Assembly (NCBI GenBank): GCA_964458125.1 | Contig: CAYWHE010000017.1 | Span: 1 to 30,742 of the forward strand | Reading direction: 5' to 3' | DNA from: CAYWHE01 sp964458125 | GTDB lineage: Bacteria > Bacteroidota > Bacteroidia > AKYH767-A > OLB10 | Length of the DNA: 30,742 nt | Shown: positions 23,484 to 30,687 of the stretch, piece by piece | Layout: each line of letters starts with the position of its first letter | Position numbering within the stretch: the first letter of the stretch is position 1 | The notes under the pieces: generated by a model | What the model saw: the letters and a program-made list of their open reading frames with translations, nothing else | The model's database searches: none | Told to the model about the DNA's origin: nothing | Position numbers and translations under genes: made by a program

Positions 23484-24281
23484 TCAGGCAGGTTTATGCT
23501 GTTCCCGGCCCTGTAGCTGTTGAAAAACATCTTTCCGAACAAAGAGCCTCTTGAAATAAGGCGTGGAATGAGCCAGCACATAACCAGCCTTTAGTAAACC
23601 TTCAGTGGTCTTTTTGATCCGGAACAAATACCGGAAATCCTTGGCGTGAAACAATTCGTCAAATTCAACCAGGATCATTTTAACGTCGGGCCTGTCCTCG
23701 ATGATCGTTTGCAAAACGACATATTCGGCTCCTTCAATTTCCATCTTGACAAGGTCTACCGTGGTATGATTCAGTTTTTTCATCAGGTTGCTCAGCCGGT
23801 CCACCGGGGCTTCAAAGTAACTGTCGGAATGATTGAATAACTCGATGGAATGAGAAGCATAATTATCAATGGTGGCTTTGTAAAATTTGATTTTTGTTTC
23901 CCTATCCCATAAACCGGTTTCGATATACCGGATGCTGTCCAGTTGGTTTTTGGAAATGCGATAGGTAAACGGCCTGCTGCCAATCGTCAATGTTTCTCCG
24001 TTCGCCACAGCTTCGTTCAGCTTATCAAAATGATTCCGGCCTTCCGGGGCGGGATCGAAAATATATACCTGCGCTCCATACCGGACCACAAGTTCCGTAT
24101 CAAAAGAAATATCCTCCCCGGCGCCAATGCAATAGCAAACCGAATTGGGGGTGAGAAAATGATCAGGTATGTAATAACCATGATAATGTGAGCCTATGTA
24201 GATTACCTTTTTTAACGGGGTCAGAAATGAATTGTAGTTCACCCCAAAGGCTTTTTTCAAGGTATTTTTTACCTGTTGCAT
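23484..24281 (-). CDS. FkbM-family methyltransferase
   Basis: 265 residues. It carries the SAM-binding motif I CIGAGEDISFDTEL (about 70-83), an acidic DPAP motif (about 96-99) ending the second strand, and the family signature TVDLVKMEIEGAEYVVLQ (about 173-190) followed by an acidic strand end ILVEFDE. FkbM enzymes are O-methyltransferases that act on polyketides, sugars or lipopolysaccharide-like glycans. The N-terminal extension KKVIYIGSHYHGYYIPDHFL precedes the Rossmann core. No signal peptide is present, so it is cytosolic. The substrate cannot be read from the sequence. The upstream 259 bases hold the interspersed repeat at 24435-24521 and no clear -7 box. There is no other glycan gene beside it. 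Confidence 0.88.
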   Translation of the reverse strand: MQQVKNTLKKAFGVNYNSFLTPLKKVIYIGSHYHGYYIPDHFLTPNSVCYCIGAGEDISFDTELVVRYGAQVYIFDPAPEGRNHFDKLNEAVANGETLTIGSRPFTYRISKNQLDSIRYIETGLWDRETKIKFYKATIDNYASHSIELFNHSDSYFEAPVDRLSNLMKKLNHTTVDLVKMEIEGAEYVVLQTIIEDRPDVKMILVEFDELFHAKDFRYLFRIKKTTEGLLKAGYVLAHSTPYFKRLFVRKDVFQQLQGREQHKPA

Positions 24282-24434
24282 ATCTTTTTTTCCTGTTCCT
24301 TTTGGTTAAATTTTATTTTGCTATTTTTAATGTAAGAATCTGATTTTTAGCGCAATTTAAGAAAAAAATACAATTCAAGTCAATGGAATATTTAAATAAA
24401 GGTTGTGAGCTCCAGGGCAAGTGTTAAGCCCATC

Positions 24435-24521
24435 CCGATTCGCTTCGCGACCCGGGATTCATTCGACTACGACTTTCACTGCGTACGTTGTCCTTGTAAA
24501 AGTCAAGTCGAATTGAACCCC
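24435..24521. repeat. Interspersed intergenic repeat, copy A, with long hairpin
   Basis: The first 56 bases (24435-24490) match 30688-30742 at about 52 of 56 positions, with one single-base gap. The core GATTCATTCGACTACGAC is identical. Copy A folds: the left arm 24454-24479 pairs imperfectly with 24496-24521, including the exact pairs ATTCGACT/AGTCGAAT and GACTTT/AAAGTC. It lies 20 bases past the stop codon of the deiminase gene, so it could end that transcript. It has no open reading frame and no transposase nearby. Confidence 0.75.
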
Positions 24522-24540
24522 GATTCCGCTGCAGACAGCA

Positions 24541-26298
24541 TTACCGGACGATAACCTTCCGGTTGAATTGTCTTCCGTTTACCAGGACACGAACCGCATA
24601 AACACCTGATGGCATTGTGCTGCTGTTAAAAAAGAAATGTTGTTTTCCACTTTGGGATGGCCCATTGAACAGCTCCAGAATCCTTCGCCCGTTGATATCG
24701 TCAAGCCAGACCTGAACCGGTCCGGGAACTTCCGTGGTTACCGGAATACAGGTTATGCCCCGGGATGGATTTGGGAAAACATTTCCGACACTAAGCTGGT
24801 ATTTCATGTCTTCCACGACGGCCGTACCCTGCAACACCTTAAAGTGCCAGTATCCGGCAGGAGCAGGAAGGGGTCGTACCTGGGTCTTACCGCTAACCGA
24901 TGCAGCCTCCACATAATAGTATACCGTTGATCCTTTGGTCTGTGCAGGAATAAATCCTTCCCAGGCATGAGCGGCCGGATTCAGGGAATTCATCGTAACG
25001 GACTGGTAAGGCAACGTCGTGTCTGTGCGGAAATACAGCATGGCTCCCTGTATGCCTGAACGATGCTGCATCCTGGCGACTACGTGATAGGGATTTACGT
25101 CATCATACGTATCCGGCAGGGGCTGATGGGAAATCAGCAGGGGATCCGCCGTTCCGAGCTCCTTGGTGATGCAGTGCAGGGCTCCCAAAGCGCCAATGCT
25201 TGCCGTGGAGTTGATGCCCGTGATCGTATAGCCAGGCAGGGCGTCCCGGTAAATACGCAGAGCCGTAGTATCCTCCGGAATTCCGTAGGTGGGCACGATC
25301 AGGGTTTTGTTGATGAAGGATGAATTGGTATAGGTGAAATAATCTCCTCCGTTGTGGGGATAAAGGCCATTGTCGGGGGGCATGGGTATGCGGATTACCT
25401 TATACGGTGTACCGAAAACAGAATTAAAATTACTCGTCACATATAAAAGGTTGGCCTCTATCTGCGGACCGTCGGCTACTCCCTGCGGGTACTCCCCTAC
25501 GAGAAGGGTTTCTTCATCGAGCAGTTTCATGTGCATATCGATATGATGAATCTGATCATAAGGCAACTTGTCCATTCGAATGTACCGGTTGATTCCCATA
25601 AAGCGGTTCATGATGGTGTCGATTTCAGCCGGTGTATGATTCACTCCGAAACCGGCTGCCGGCAGGTTATCATCCAGGATCAGCTTGGAAGAAAACCCGG
25701 TGCCGAATCCATCGGTCATAAAGTTGCCTCCCGTATGAACCAGGTCCCAGGGTGCGGTGGTGGTCTGAAACAAGGGCGTCCCCAGGGCCGTGGCCACGTG
25801 AGGCGGAATGGCGTCATCAAGAGGTCTCGGCCGGTTGTAAATCCAGTCAATGGTAATAAGAGAATCCACCTCGTTCGTGTAGGCGGACCAGGGGCCGTAA
25901 TCCCTTGACCAGACCGAGTTATAGGGCACATTTAAAAAGGAGATGTTGACCGTATCAATATTATAGGAGGCCAGGGTGCTGATGACAGCAGCGGGATTAT
26001 TGGTCACGATGTAAACCCGGGTTTCCAGTTTGGCTGCAGCTACAATCTGCCTGAGCATGGTGGTGTAACTGGTCCAGGTCACCAGGAAGCCCTGCAGTTC
26101 CTCCCATTCCCCTATGGTTCGGACCGGTGAAGCCGGCGGGGTGATGCTTTGAAGGCTCACCGGTCCCTGGCGGCTAAACCGGTATGCGGGAAGCTCCTTC
26201 TTCTCCGTTGGAGTCAGCAGATGGGGAAGGTCCTGGGCCGTGAGTGGTGATGTCCACAACAGCAGGGAAAAAAGGAAGCAGGTTCGGAAGACGTTCAT
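24541..26298 (-). CDS. Secreted peptidyl-arginine deiminase / agmatine deiminase family protein with T9SS sorting domain
   Basis: 585 residues from the ATG at 26298. A longer frame starting at 26433 is rejected because MNVFRTCFLFSLLLWTSPLTAQ is a signal peptide. The deiminase domain (about 55-395) keeps D133 (SVWSRDYGPW), R156 and R158 (NRPRPL), D185 (WDLVHTGGNF), H252 and D254 (HHIDMHM), N325 and the nucleophile C376 (LGALHCITKE). These match the catalytic set of P. gingivalis PPAD (D130, R152, R154, H236, D238, N297, C351). An Ig-like region (about 395-500) and a T9SS type A sorting domain follow (FPNPSRG to the end KVIVR). The protein would leave the cell by the PorSS. Conversion of arginine to citrulline in peptides, or agmatine deimination, is expected from the family. 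Confidence 0.93.
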   Translation of the reverse strand: MNVFRTCFLFSLLLWTSPLTAQDLPHLLTPTEKKELPAYRFSRQGPVSLQSITPPASPVRTIGEWEELQGFLVTWTSYTTMLRQIVAAAKLETRVYIVTNNPAAVISTLASYNIDTVNISFLNVPYNSVWSRDYGPWSAYTNEVDSLITIDWIYNRPRPLDDAIPPHVATALGTPLFQTTTAPWDLVHTGGNFMTDGFGTGFSSKLILDDNLPAAGFGVNHTPAEIDTIMNRFMGINRYIRMDKLPYDQIHHIDMHMKLLDEETLLVGEYPQGVADGPQIEANLLYVTSNFNSVFGTPYKVIRIPMPPDNGLYPHNGGDYFTYTNSSFINKTLIVPTYGIPEDTTALRIYRDALPGYTITGINSTASIGALGALHCITKELGTADPLLISHQPLPDTYDDVNPYHVVARMQHRSGIQGAMLYFRTDTTLPYQSVTMNSLNPAAHAWEGFIPAQTKGSTVYYYVEAASVSGKTQVRPLPAPAGYWHFKVLQGTAVVEDMKYQLSVGNVFPNPSRGITCIPVTTEVPGPVQVWLDDINGRRILELFNGPSQSGKQHFFFNSSTMPSGVYAVRVLVNGRQFNRKVIVR

Positions 26299-26316
26299 GA
26301 CGGCATCATTTTCGAC

Positions 26317-26346
26317 ACAAGATAAGGAAGAGCGCCTGAATGTCAA
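26317..26346 (-). promoter_or_regulatory. Putative deiminase promoter, TTG-N19-TATCTTGT
   Basis: The minus strand has TTG (complement of 26344-26346), 19 bases, then TATCTTGT (complement of 26317-26324), an imperfect TAnnTTTG. The start codon at 26298 lies about 18 bases farther. This position supports the shorter start chosen for the gene. Confidence 0.45.
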
Positions 26347-26479
26347 AATATCCGCATTCAACCATCCGGATGAACGGCCCGGAAGCCCAACGGATCGTAA
26401 GCATCCTATAGGACCGGTTTCACTCAAAGGCATATTATTACCGTTTAACCGTCAATTCATGCCGATTAATAATTTTGAA

Positions 26480-26510
26480 TTGGCGCCGGGACAGAGCGGG
26501 GTTATCTTTG
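26480..26510 (+). promoter_or_regulatory. Strong putative promoter for the small peptide genes, TTG-N20-TATCTTTG
   Basis: TTG (26480-26482), a 20-base spacer and TATCTTTG (26503-26510), a perfect TAnnTTTG, form the best complete Bacteroidota-type promoter in this window. Transcription would start near 26517, about 33 bases before the first small peptide ATG (26550). A longer frame (from 26475) would begin inside this promoter and is rejected. Confidence 0.6.
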
Positions 26511-26549
26511 AATCATCAATTAAAACAAAACCAAAATAAACCAACCGTC

Positions 26550-26672
26550 ATGAAAAATACATCATCTCAAAACCAGCCGGCTTCCAAACCTTTCGAAGTT
26601 GTTTTTAAAAGAGTGTTAAATCTTCGCAATCATTCCATGGAAACCATGGCCTTTGTATTCTACAAAAATTAA
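26550..26672 (+). CDS. Small peptide 1 of a tandem pair, unknown function
   Basis: 40 residues. The first half is polar and basic (MKNTSSQNQPASKP, then FEVVFKRVLNLRN), and the C-terminus is SMETMAFVFYKN. No signal peptide or cysteine is present. It is preceded by a promoter with correct elements and an A-rich leader. Its last residues resemble those of the next gene (SME, then a hydrophobic FVF block, then N), with different codons, for example TCC against AGC for serine and GTA against GTC for valine. That argues for selection on the peptide. No named family is recognised; a bioactive or signalling peptide, RiPP precursor or regulatory ORF are all possible. Confidence 0.55.
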   Translation: MKNTSSQNQPASKPFEVVFKRVLNLRNHSMETMAFVFYKN

Positions 26673-26715
26673 GGTACGATAATTGTCATCCTCCGCATAT
26701 TTAAAAATAATTGTT

Positions 26716-26841
26716 ATGAAAAAACATCACAAAATCGCAAAAGCCATCCTGAACAACTTCTTTGAAATCAGGTCAGCCAGCATGCTGAATCCGCTCAGCA
26801 TGGAAAAAGAAGCCTGCTCTTTTGTCTTCTTCTTAAACTGA
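26716..26841 (+). CDS. Small peptide 2 of a tandem pair, unknown function
   Basis: 41 residues, starting MKKHHKIAKAILNNFFEIR and ending SMEKEACSFVFFLN. It lies 43 bases after peptide 1 on the same strand and is probably on the same transcript. It shares the C-terminal SME...FVF(Y/F)xN pattern, but has two more residues between SME and the FVF block and a single cysteine. Its stop region overlaps the end of the convergent ctaA gene by nine bases. No RBS consensus precedes it, which is normal in Bacteroidota. Function unknown; a modification enzyme is not visible next to the pair. Confidence 0.55.
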   Translation: MKKHHKIAKAILNNFFEIRSASMLNPLSMEKEACSFVFFLN

Positions 26842-27906
26842 TTCCCGCCCCAACAGCCGGCCGGTATACTTCATCCGGTGCAGCAGGGCAAGCACGGAAG
26901 CAAATAACATAAACGCCACAGACTGGTGCAGGACGCCCAGCCACATCGGCACCTGGTATAAAAGGGTGAATACGCCCAGTACAAACTGAAGCAAAAGCGC
27001 CCAACCCGTCAGTCGCAACGATTTCATTTCCTCTACGCTGATTTTCTTTTCCCTCCGGCACAAAATAAGAAGCAGTCCATACACCAGAACCAGCATCCAG
27101 GCCAGGCTGCGGTGAACAAACTGAATGCTGGCCAGGTTTTCAACCAGGCTTTTCCAACCGTCATTTTCCCAGGCCATTCCCACAGAGGCCGCCATCCATT
27201 CATCACCCATTTTTGGAAACGTATTGTAAACCATTCCTGCCTTCAGTCCGGCGACAAAGGCGCCAAATGTGATTTGCAGCAACACCAGCGCAAACAGGAA
27301 TAAGCTAACCCGGTAAATACCGGCTTTCGATAATCCGTTTTCCTTCTTCACGGGATAAAGCAGACCCAGCGTAGTCCAGAAAATGAAACCGAACGTGGTG
27401 AAGGCCGTCAGCAAATGAGTGGCCAGGCGGTAATGGCTCACACGGGGGTTATCCACCAGGCCGCTGCTGACCATATACCAGCCGATAAATCCCTGAAACC
27501 CGCCCAGTGCAAAAATGAACAGCAGGCGCAGCAGGAGTTTCCCGTCCAGTTGCTTTTGGAGCAGGAACCAGCAAAAGGGAATGATAAAGACAATGCCCGT
27601 CAGTCTTCCGATCAGGCGGTGAATATATTCCCACCAGAATATTTTTTTAAAATCGGGAAGGCTGAAGTGAAAATTCTGTTGCTGAAACTGGGGAGAATCC
27701 TGGTATTTTTCAAATGCGACCTGCCAGTCAGTTTCAGTCATCGGTGGGATGGCGCCCATAATCACATTCCATTCGGTGATGGAAAGCCCCGACCCGGTTA
27801 GCCGGGTTATACCTCCCACCGCCACCATGGCGAATACCAGTAAGCAGCCAGTCAACAGCCAGATGACAACTGGTGAAGACCAGGTATAAACACCACGGAC
27901 TCCCAT
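26833..27906 (-). CDS. ctaA: Haem A synthase (COX15/CtaA)
   Basis: 357 residues, eight predicted membrane helices. It oxidises the C8 methyl group of haem O to give haem A for aa3-type oxidases. Conserved histidines are visible in EYIHRLIGR, SHYRLATHLL, FVHRSLAW and LGVLHQSV. The opening GGITRLTGSGLSITEWNVIMGAIPPMTETDW and GAFVAGLKAGMVYNTFPKMGDEW are diagnostic of the COX15 type. I chose the ATG at 27906, which forms TGATG with the lysC stop codon; the preceding GTG at 27909 is the alternative. Last gene of the GNAT-lysC-ctaA unit. Its product is required to haem-load the oxidase at 1957-4861. ctaB, cox3 and cox4, common neighbours elsewhere, are absent. Confidence 0.95.
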   Translation of the reverse strand: MGVRGVYTWSSPVVIWLLTGCLLVFAMVAVGGITRLTGSGLSITEWNVIMGAIPPMTETDWQVAFEKYQDSPQFQQQNFHFSLPDFKKIFWWEYIHRLIGRLTGIVFIIPFCWFLLQKQLDGKLLLRLLFIFALGGFQGFIGWYMVSSGLVDNPRVSHYRLATHLLTAFTTFGFIFWTTLGLLYPVKKENGLSKAGIYRVSLFLFALVLLQITFGAFVAGLKAGMVYNTFPKMGDEWMAASVGMAWENDGWKSLVENLASIQFVHRSLAWMLVLVYGLLLILCRREKKISVEEMKSLRLTGWALLLQFVLGVFTLLYQVPMWLGVLHQSVAFMLFASVLALLHRMKYTGRLLGRESV

Positions 27907-29186
27907 CACCCGTTTTCTTTTTTTGCCCGCATGACGAGTTGTGCCGTACTTCGGCTTCGCTGTTCCACCAGGATTTCCTTTCCTTCCGACAGCCTGTCGA
28001 GTGTGGACTGAAAATAGTTCCTCACCGTATAGAGTTCCAGTTCCTCGTTATACAGCACCCTGAATTCCTTTTGCAGTTCCGCGAGCAGCGGCGGAATTTT
28101 CATGGCATCATAATCCACACAAACAGAAAAACTCAGGGCCGAATTCTGCATCAGGTTTATTTTGACGCCTGCCCTGGCGAACATCCCGAACAACACCGAC
28201 AGGTTTTCCTCCGCAATAAATGAAAAATCCTTGGTGGAGATGCTCAGCAGCACCTGGTTGGTTTTAAAGATGAAGGACGGAATCCGGGGTTTGGTTTGCA
28301 GGTCCCTGTTGATGATGGTTCCCCTGGCTTCGGGTTTCAGAAAGGACTTGACAAACAAGGGTATGTTTTTATTCTCCAGGGGCTTGATGGTTTTGGGATG
28401 GATGACGCTGGCCCCGTAATAAGCCAGTTCGATGGCATCATGGGAGCTGAGTGACTCCAGCATCTGGGCATCGCTGAAAAATTTCGGGTCGGCATTGAGC
28501 ATGCCCGGCACGTCTTTCCATATCATGACCGCTTCCGCATCGAGGGCATGGGCGAAAATGGCAGCCGAATAATCCGATCCTTCCCGTCCCAGCGTGGTGG
28601 TGTAATTATCGGGAGTGCACCCGATGAATCCCTGGGTTACCACGACCGGTTCCTTTTCAAACAAAGGGCCGGTAGATGATTTGATCAGGGCAGCGCTCCG
28701 GTTCCAGTCCACTTTTCCCTCCCGGTAGGTGTTATCGGTGAGGATGCAGTTTCTCGCATCCAGCCAGGAATTGGCTATGCCGGCACGTGACAGGTAAGCG
28801 CTCACGATCCGAGTGGAAATCAGTTCGCCAAAGGATACAACCTGGTCATATACGAAGCTATAGGGGCGTACAGGTTCCTCTTCCAGGACCCACTCCACTT
28901 CCACGAATAAATTATTCACATCGCGGTAAACCGCATCGCCGGGATCAGAAAACAATTCCTTCATGATCTGTGTATGAAAACTCCTGATTTCCTCCAGTCG
29001 TCCACCTGCATTTCCTTCCCGCCGGTAATAGGCATTCACCACGCCTTCCAGGGCATTGGTGGTTTTGCCCATGGCCGATACCACGACCAGGATGCGCTCA
29101 GCGGCATACCGTTTCATGATTTCACCGACATTCCTGACGGCCGGCGCATCCCTGACCGAGGCCCCTCCGAATTTAAACACCTTCAT
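27906..29186 (-). CDS. lysC: Aspartate kinase, monofunctional
   Basis: 426 residues. It makes aspartyl phosphate for lysine, threonine, methionine and diaminopimelate synthesis. The N-terminal kinase signature KFGGASV (residues 5-11) and VVVSAMGKTTNALEGVV (about 34-50) are present, with TLGREGSDYSAA (about 200) and IWKDVPGMLNADPKFF in the catalytic part. The C-terminal region from about 310 (VLLSISTKDFSFI...LFGMFARAGVKINLMQNSALS) is an ACT regulatory domain, so feedback control by an amino acid is expected. The first codon overlaps the last bases of the GNAT gene (ATGA, 29183-29186), and its stop overlaps the ctaA start. It is not fused to homoserine dehydrogenase. Confidence 0.94.
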   Translation of the reverse strand: MKVFKFGGASVRDAPAVRNVGEIMKRYAAERILVVVSAMGKTTNALEGVVNAYYRREGNAGGRLEEIRSFHTQIMKELFSDPGDAVYRDVNNLFVEVEWVLEEEPVRPYSFVYDQVVSFGELISTRIVSAYLSRAGIANSWLDARNCILTDNTYREGKVDWNRSAALIKSSTGPLFEKEPVVVTQGFIGCTPDNYTTTLGREGSDYSAAIFAHALDAEAVMIWKDVPGMLNADPKFFSDAQMLESLSSHDAIELAYYGASVIHPKTIKPLENKNIPLFVKSFLKPEARGTIINRDLQTKPRIPSFIFKTNQVLLSISTKDFSFIAEENLSVLFGMFARAGVKINLMQNSALSFSVCVDYDAMKIPPLLAELQKEFRVLYNEELELYTVRNYFQSTLDRLSEGKEILVEQRSRSTAQLVMRAKKENG

Positions 29187-29653
29187 GTTCCGTAATCCCG
29201 TAGCTGTTTTTCAGTTAATTTACAATTAACCCACTCCCGGTCGAAGGCAGGTTGGTATGATTTGTAAAACCGGATGGCCTGTTCGTTCCAGTCCAGCACC
29301 TGCCAGTGCAACTGTCTGGCACCGGCCTTCCGGGCTTCAGCCATTACGGCATCGAATAATAATTTTCCGGCGCCCTGGTTTCGGTATTCCGCCTTTACAA
29401 CTATGTCGTCCAGGTAAATTCCCTTGCCTTTCCAGGTGGAATATTTGACAAAGTAAATCGCCATGCCGATGACCTTCTCTTCCCTGCAGGCCACGAGCAG
29501 TTCAAATACGGGATTTTCACCGAATCCGTCCCGCTCCATGTCAGACAGGGTATTGGTGACTTCCTGCGGAGCGCGCTCAAATGCGGCCAGTTCCCGGATG
29601 AGATCCAGTACCTCCGGTAAATCGGCCTTGTTTCCCTTTCTGATCCGTATCAT
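29183..29653 (-). CDS. GNAT N-acetyltransferase, diamine/spermidine acetyltransferase-like
   Basis: 156 residues. The ATG at 29653 gives MIRIRKGNKADLPEVLDLIRELAAFE, the correct beta1-alpha1 start; the longer frame beginning at 29725 adds an unrelated stretch. The acetyl-CoA motif YRNQGAGKLLFDAV (about 94-107) and the following WQVLDWNEQAIRFYKSYQP are typical. ELAAFERAPQEV, DGFGENPVFELLVA and the WNEQAIRFYK segment resemble the spermidine/spermine N1-acetyltransferase (SAT1) group, but the substrate is unproven and could be a diamine or thialysine-like compound. It is cytosolic and overlaps lysC by four bases. A perfect -7 box TATTTTTG lies at 29670-29677 (minus). Confidence 0.85.
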   Translation of the reverse strand: MIRIRKGNKADLPEVLDLIRELAAFERAPQEVTNTLSDMERDGFGENPVFELLVACREEKVIGMAIYFVKYSTWKGKGIYLDDIVVKAEYRNQGAGKLLFDAVMAEARKAGARQLHWQVLDWNEQAIRFYKSYQPAFDREWVNCKLTEKQLRDYGT

Positions 29654-29669
29654 GCTGTACAACCGGCAG

Positions 29670-29677
29670 CAAAAATA
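29670..29677 (-). promoter_or_regulatory. Putative promoter of the GNAT-lysC-ctaA unit, -7 box TATTTTTG
   Basis: The minus strand reads TATTTTTG, a perfect TAnnTTTG, about 17 bases before the GNAT start codon at 29653. It also supports the shorter start. A TTG lies 23 bases upstream of the box, a little too far for a standard -33 element. Confidence 0.45.
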
Positions 29678-29732
29678 AGTTTTAATCCCGTCAGCCGTAT
29701 CAACCAGCAAAGAATAAACCGGCACGATGCAT

Positions 29733-29740
29733 TACCTTTG
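29733..29740 (+). promoter_or_regulatory. -7-like box TACCTTTG immediately before the hydrolase start
   Basis: TACCTTTG is a perfect TAnnTTTG but ends only four bases before the ATG at 29745, so it would give a leaderless or nearly leaderless mRNA. No -33 TTG is found. It lies inside the longer frame beginning at 29727, which favours 29745 as the true start. It may also be a chance match. Confidence 0.25.
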
Positions 29741-29744
29741 CTTC

Positions 29745-30515
29745 ATGAATCCTGTTTTGTTTTTCCGTAAAAACGGAAGCGGGAAGCCGGTGATACTCGT
29801 CCATGGCCTGTTCGGCATGTCGGATAACTGGCAAACCTTTGCCCGGCAACTGGGAGAAAACGGTTTCCTGGTATACACCGTGGATTTACGCAACCACGGG
29901 CATTCCTTTCACAATGATGAATTTTCCCTTTCCTCGATGAGCACCGACCTGGTCCGGCTGATGGAAGCGGAAAACATACAGGATCCTGTCATCGGCGGAC
30001 ATTCCCTTGGCGGAAAGGTTGCCATGTACCTGGCGCTTCATCACCCTGAACTGATCAGCAAGCTGATCGTGATGGACATCGCCCCCCGGTTTTACCCGGT
30101 GCATCACCTGCCCGTTATCACCGCACTGAAAGCAGTTGACCTGGCACACCACGCTTCACGCAAGGAGGCTGAACATACGTTAGCCTTGCATCAGCTGGAT
30201 ATGGCCACCCGGCAGTTCCTGCTGAAAAACCTGTATCATAAGGATAAACAACTGGCATGGCGGTTTAACCTGGAGGCCATTGAAAAAAATATCGCTGAAG
30301 CGGGACGGGAAATCCGTTCAGAAAAACCATTCGCCAAACAGGCATTGTTTATTACCGGGGAATATTCTTCGTATATAACGAAAGAAGACCAGGCCGGCAT
30401 CCGGGAGCTGTTCCCGGGAGCCCTGATCAAACAGGCTCCCCATGCCGGGCACTGGATTCATGCCGACAACCCGGCCTGGCTGCTGTCGGCCATGATTGAC
30501 TTTATCCGTGAATAA
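29745..30515 (+). CDS. Alpha/beta hydrolase, YbfF-like esterase
   Basis: 256 residues from the ATG at 29745; a frame from 29727 adds only MHYLCF. It has the oxyanion segment VILVHGLFGMSDNWQ, the nucleophile elbow GGHSLGGK with S87, and the C-terminal histidine H236 in PHAGHWIHAD. The early FFRKNGSGKPVILVHGLFG is close to the YbfF/ABHD11 group of small-molecule acyl esterases. No signal peptide is present, so it acts in the cytosol. The acidic residue of the triad cannot be pinned down from the sequence alone. Divergent from the GNAT gene; its 3' side holds repeat copy B. The substrate is unknown. Confidence 0.9.
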   Translation: MNPVLFFRKNGSGKPVILVHGLFGMSDNWQTFARQLGENGFLVYTVDLRNHGHSFHNDEFSLSSMSTDLVRLMEAENIQDPVIGGHSLGGKVAMYLALHHPELISKLIVMDIAPRFYPVHHLPVITALKAVDLAHHASRKEAEHTLALHQLDMATRQFLLKNLYHKDKQLAWRFNLEAIEKNIAEAGREIRSEKPFAKQALFITGEYSSYITKEDQAGIRELFPGALIKQAPHAGHWIHADNPAWLLSAMIDFIRE

Positions 30516-30687
30516 GAACTTTTTGGTTAACCTCCCTTTCGTTATGAATGAATAGAAGCAAATCACAGGTCCGATTCCCCTGCCTGAGACAGAGGACCCC
30601 GTTTCCGCCCCGCCTGGAGGACCCGATACCAAATTGCAACGGCCCTGGACATTCGGTTTAAACCAGCATAATTTTTTCAGCCATTTA
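30516..30687. other. Intergenic stretch with no supported gene
   Basis: This is the 3' flank of the hydrolase gene. It shows no coding frame with family features, no clear terminator and no promoter with a convincing -7 box. It leads into repeat copy B. Confidence 0.5.

Noticed and set aside
26299..26433. 45-residue N-terminal extension of the deiminase
   Set aside because: The segment has no signal peptide character, covers the predicted promoter, and a proper signal peptide begins at 26298.
26475..26672. Longer 65-codon version of small peptide 1
   Set aside because: Its start would lie inside the TTG-N20-TATCTTTG promoter, upstream of the predicted transcription start.
29654..29725. 24-residue N-terminal extension of the GNAT protein
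   Set aside because: The GNAT fold begins at MIRIRKG (29653), and the extension overlaps a perfect -7 box.
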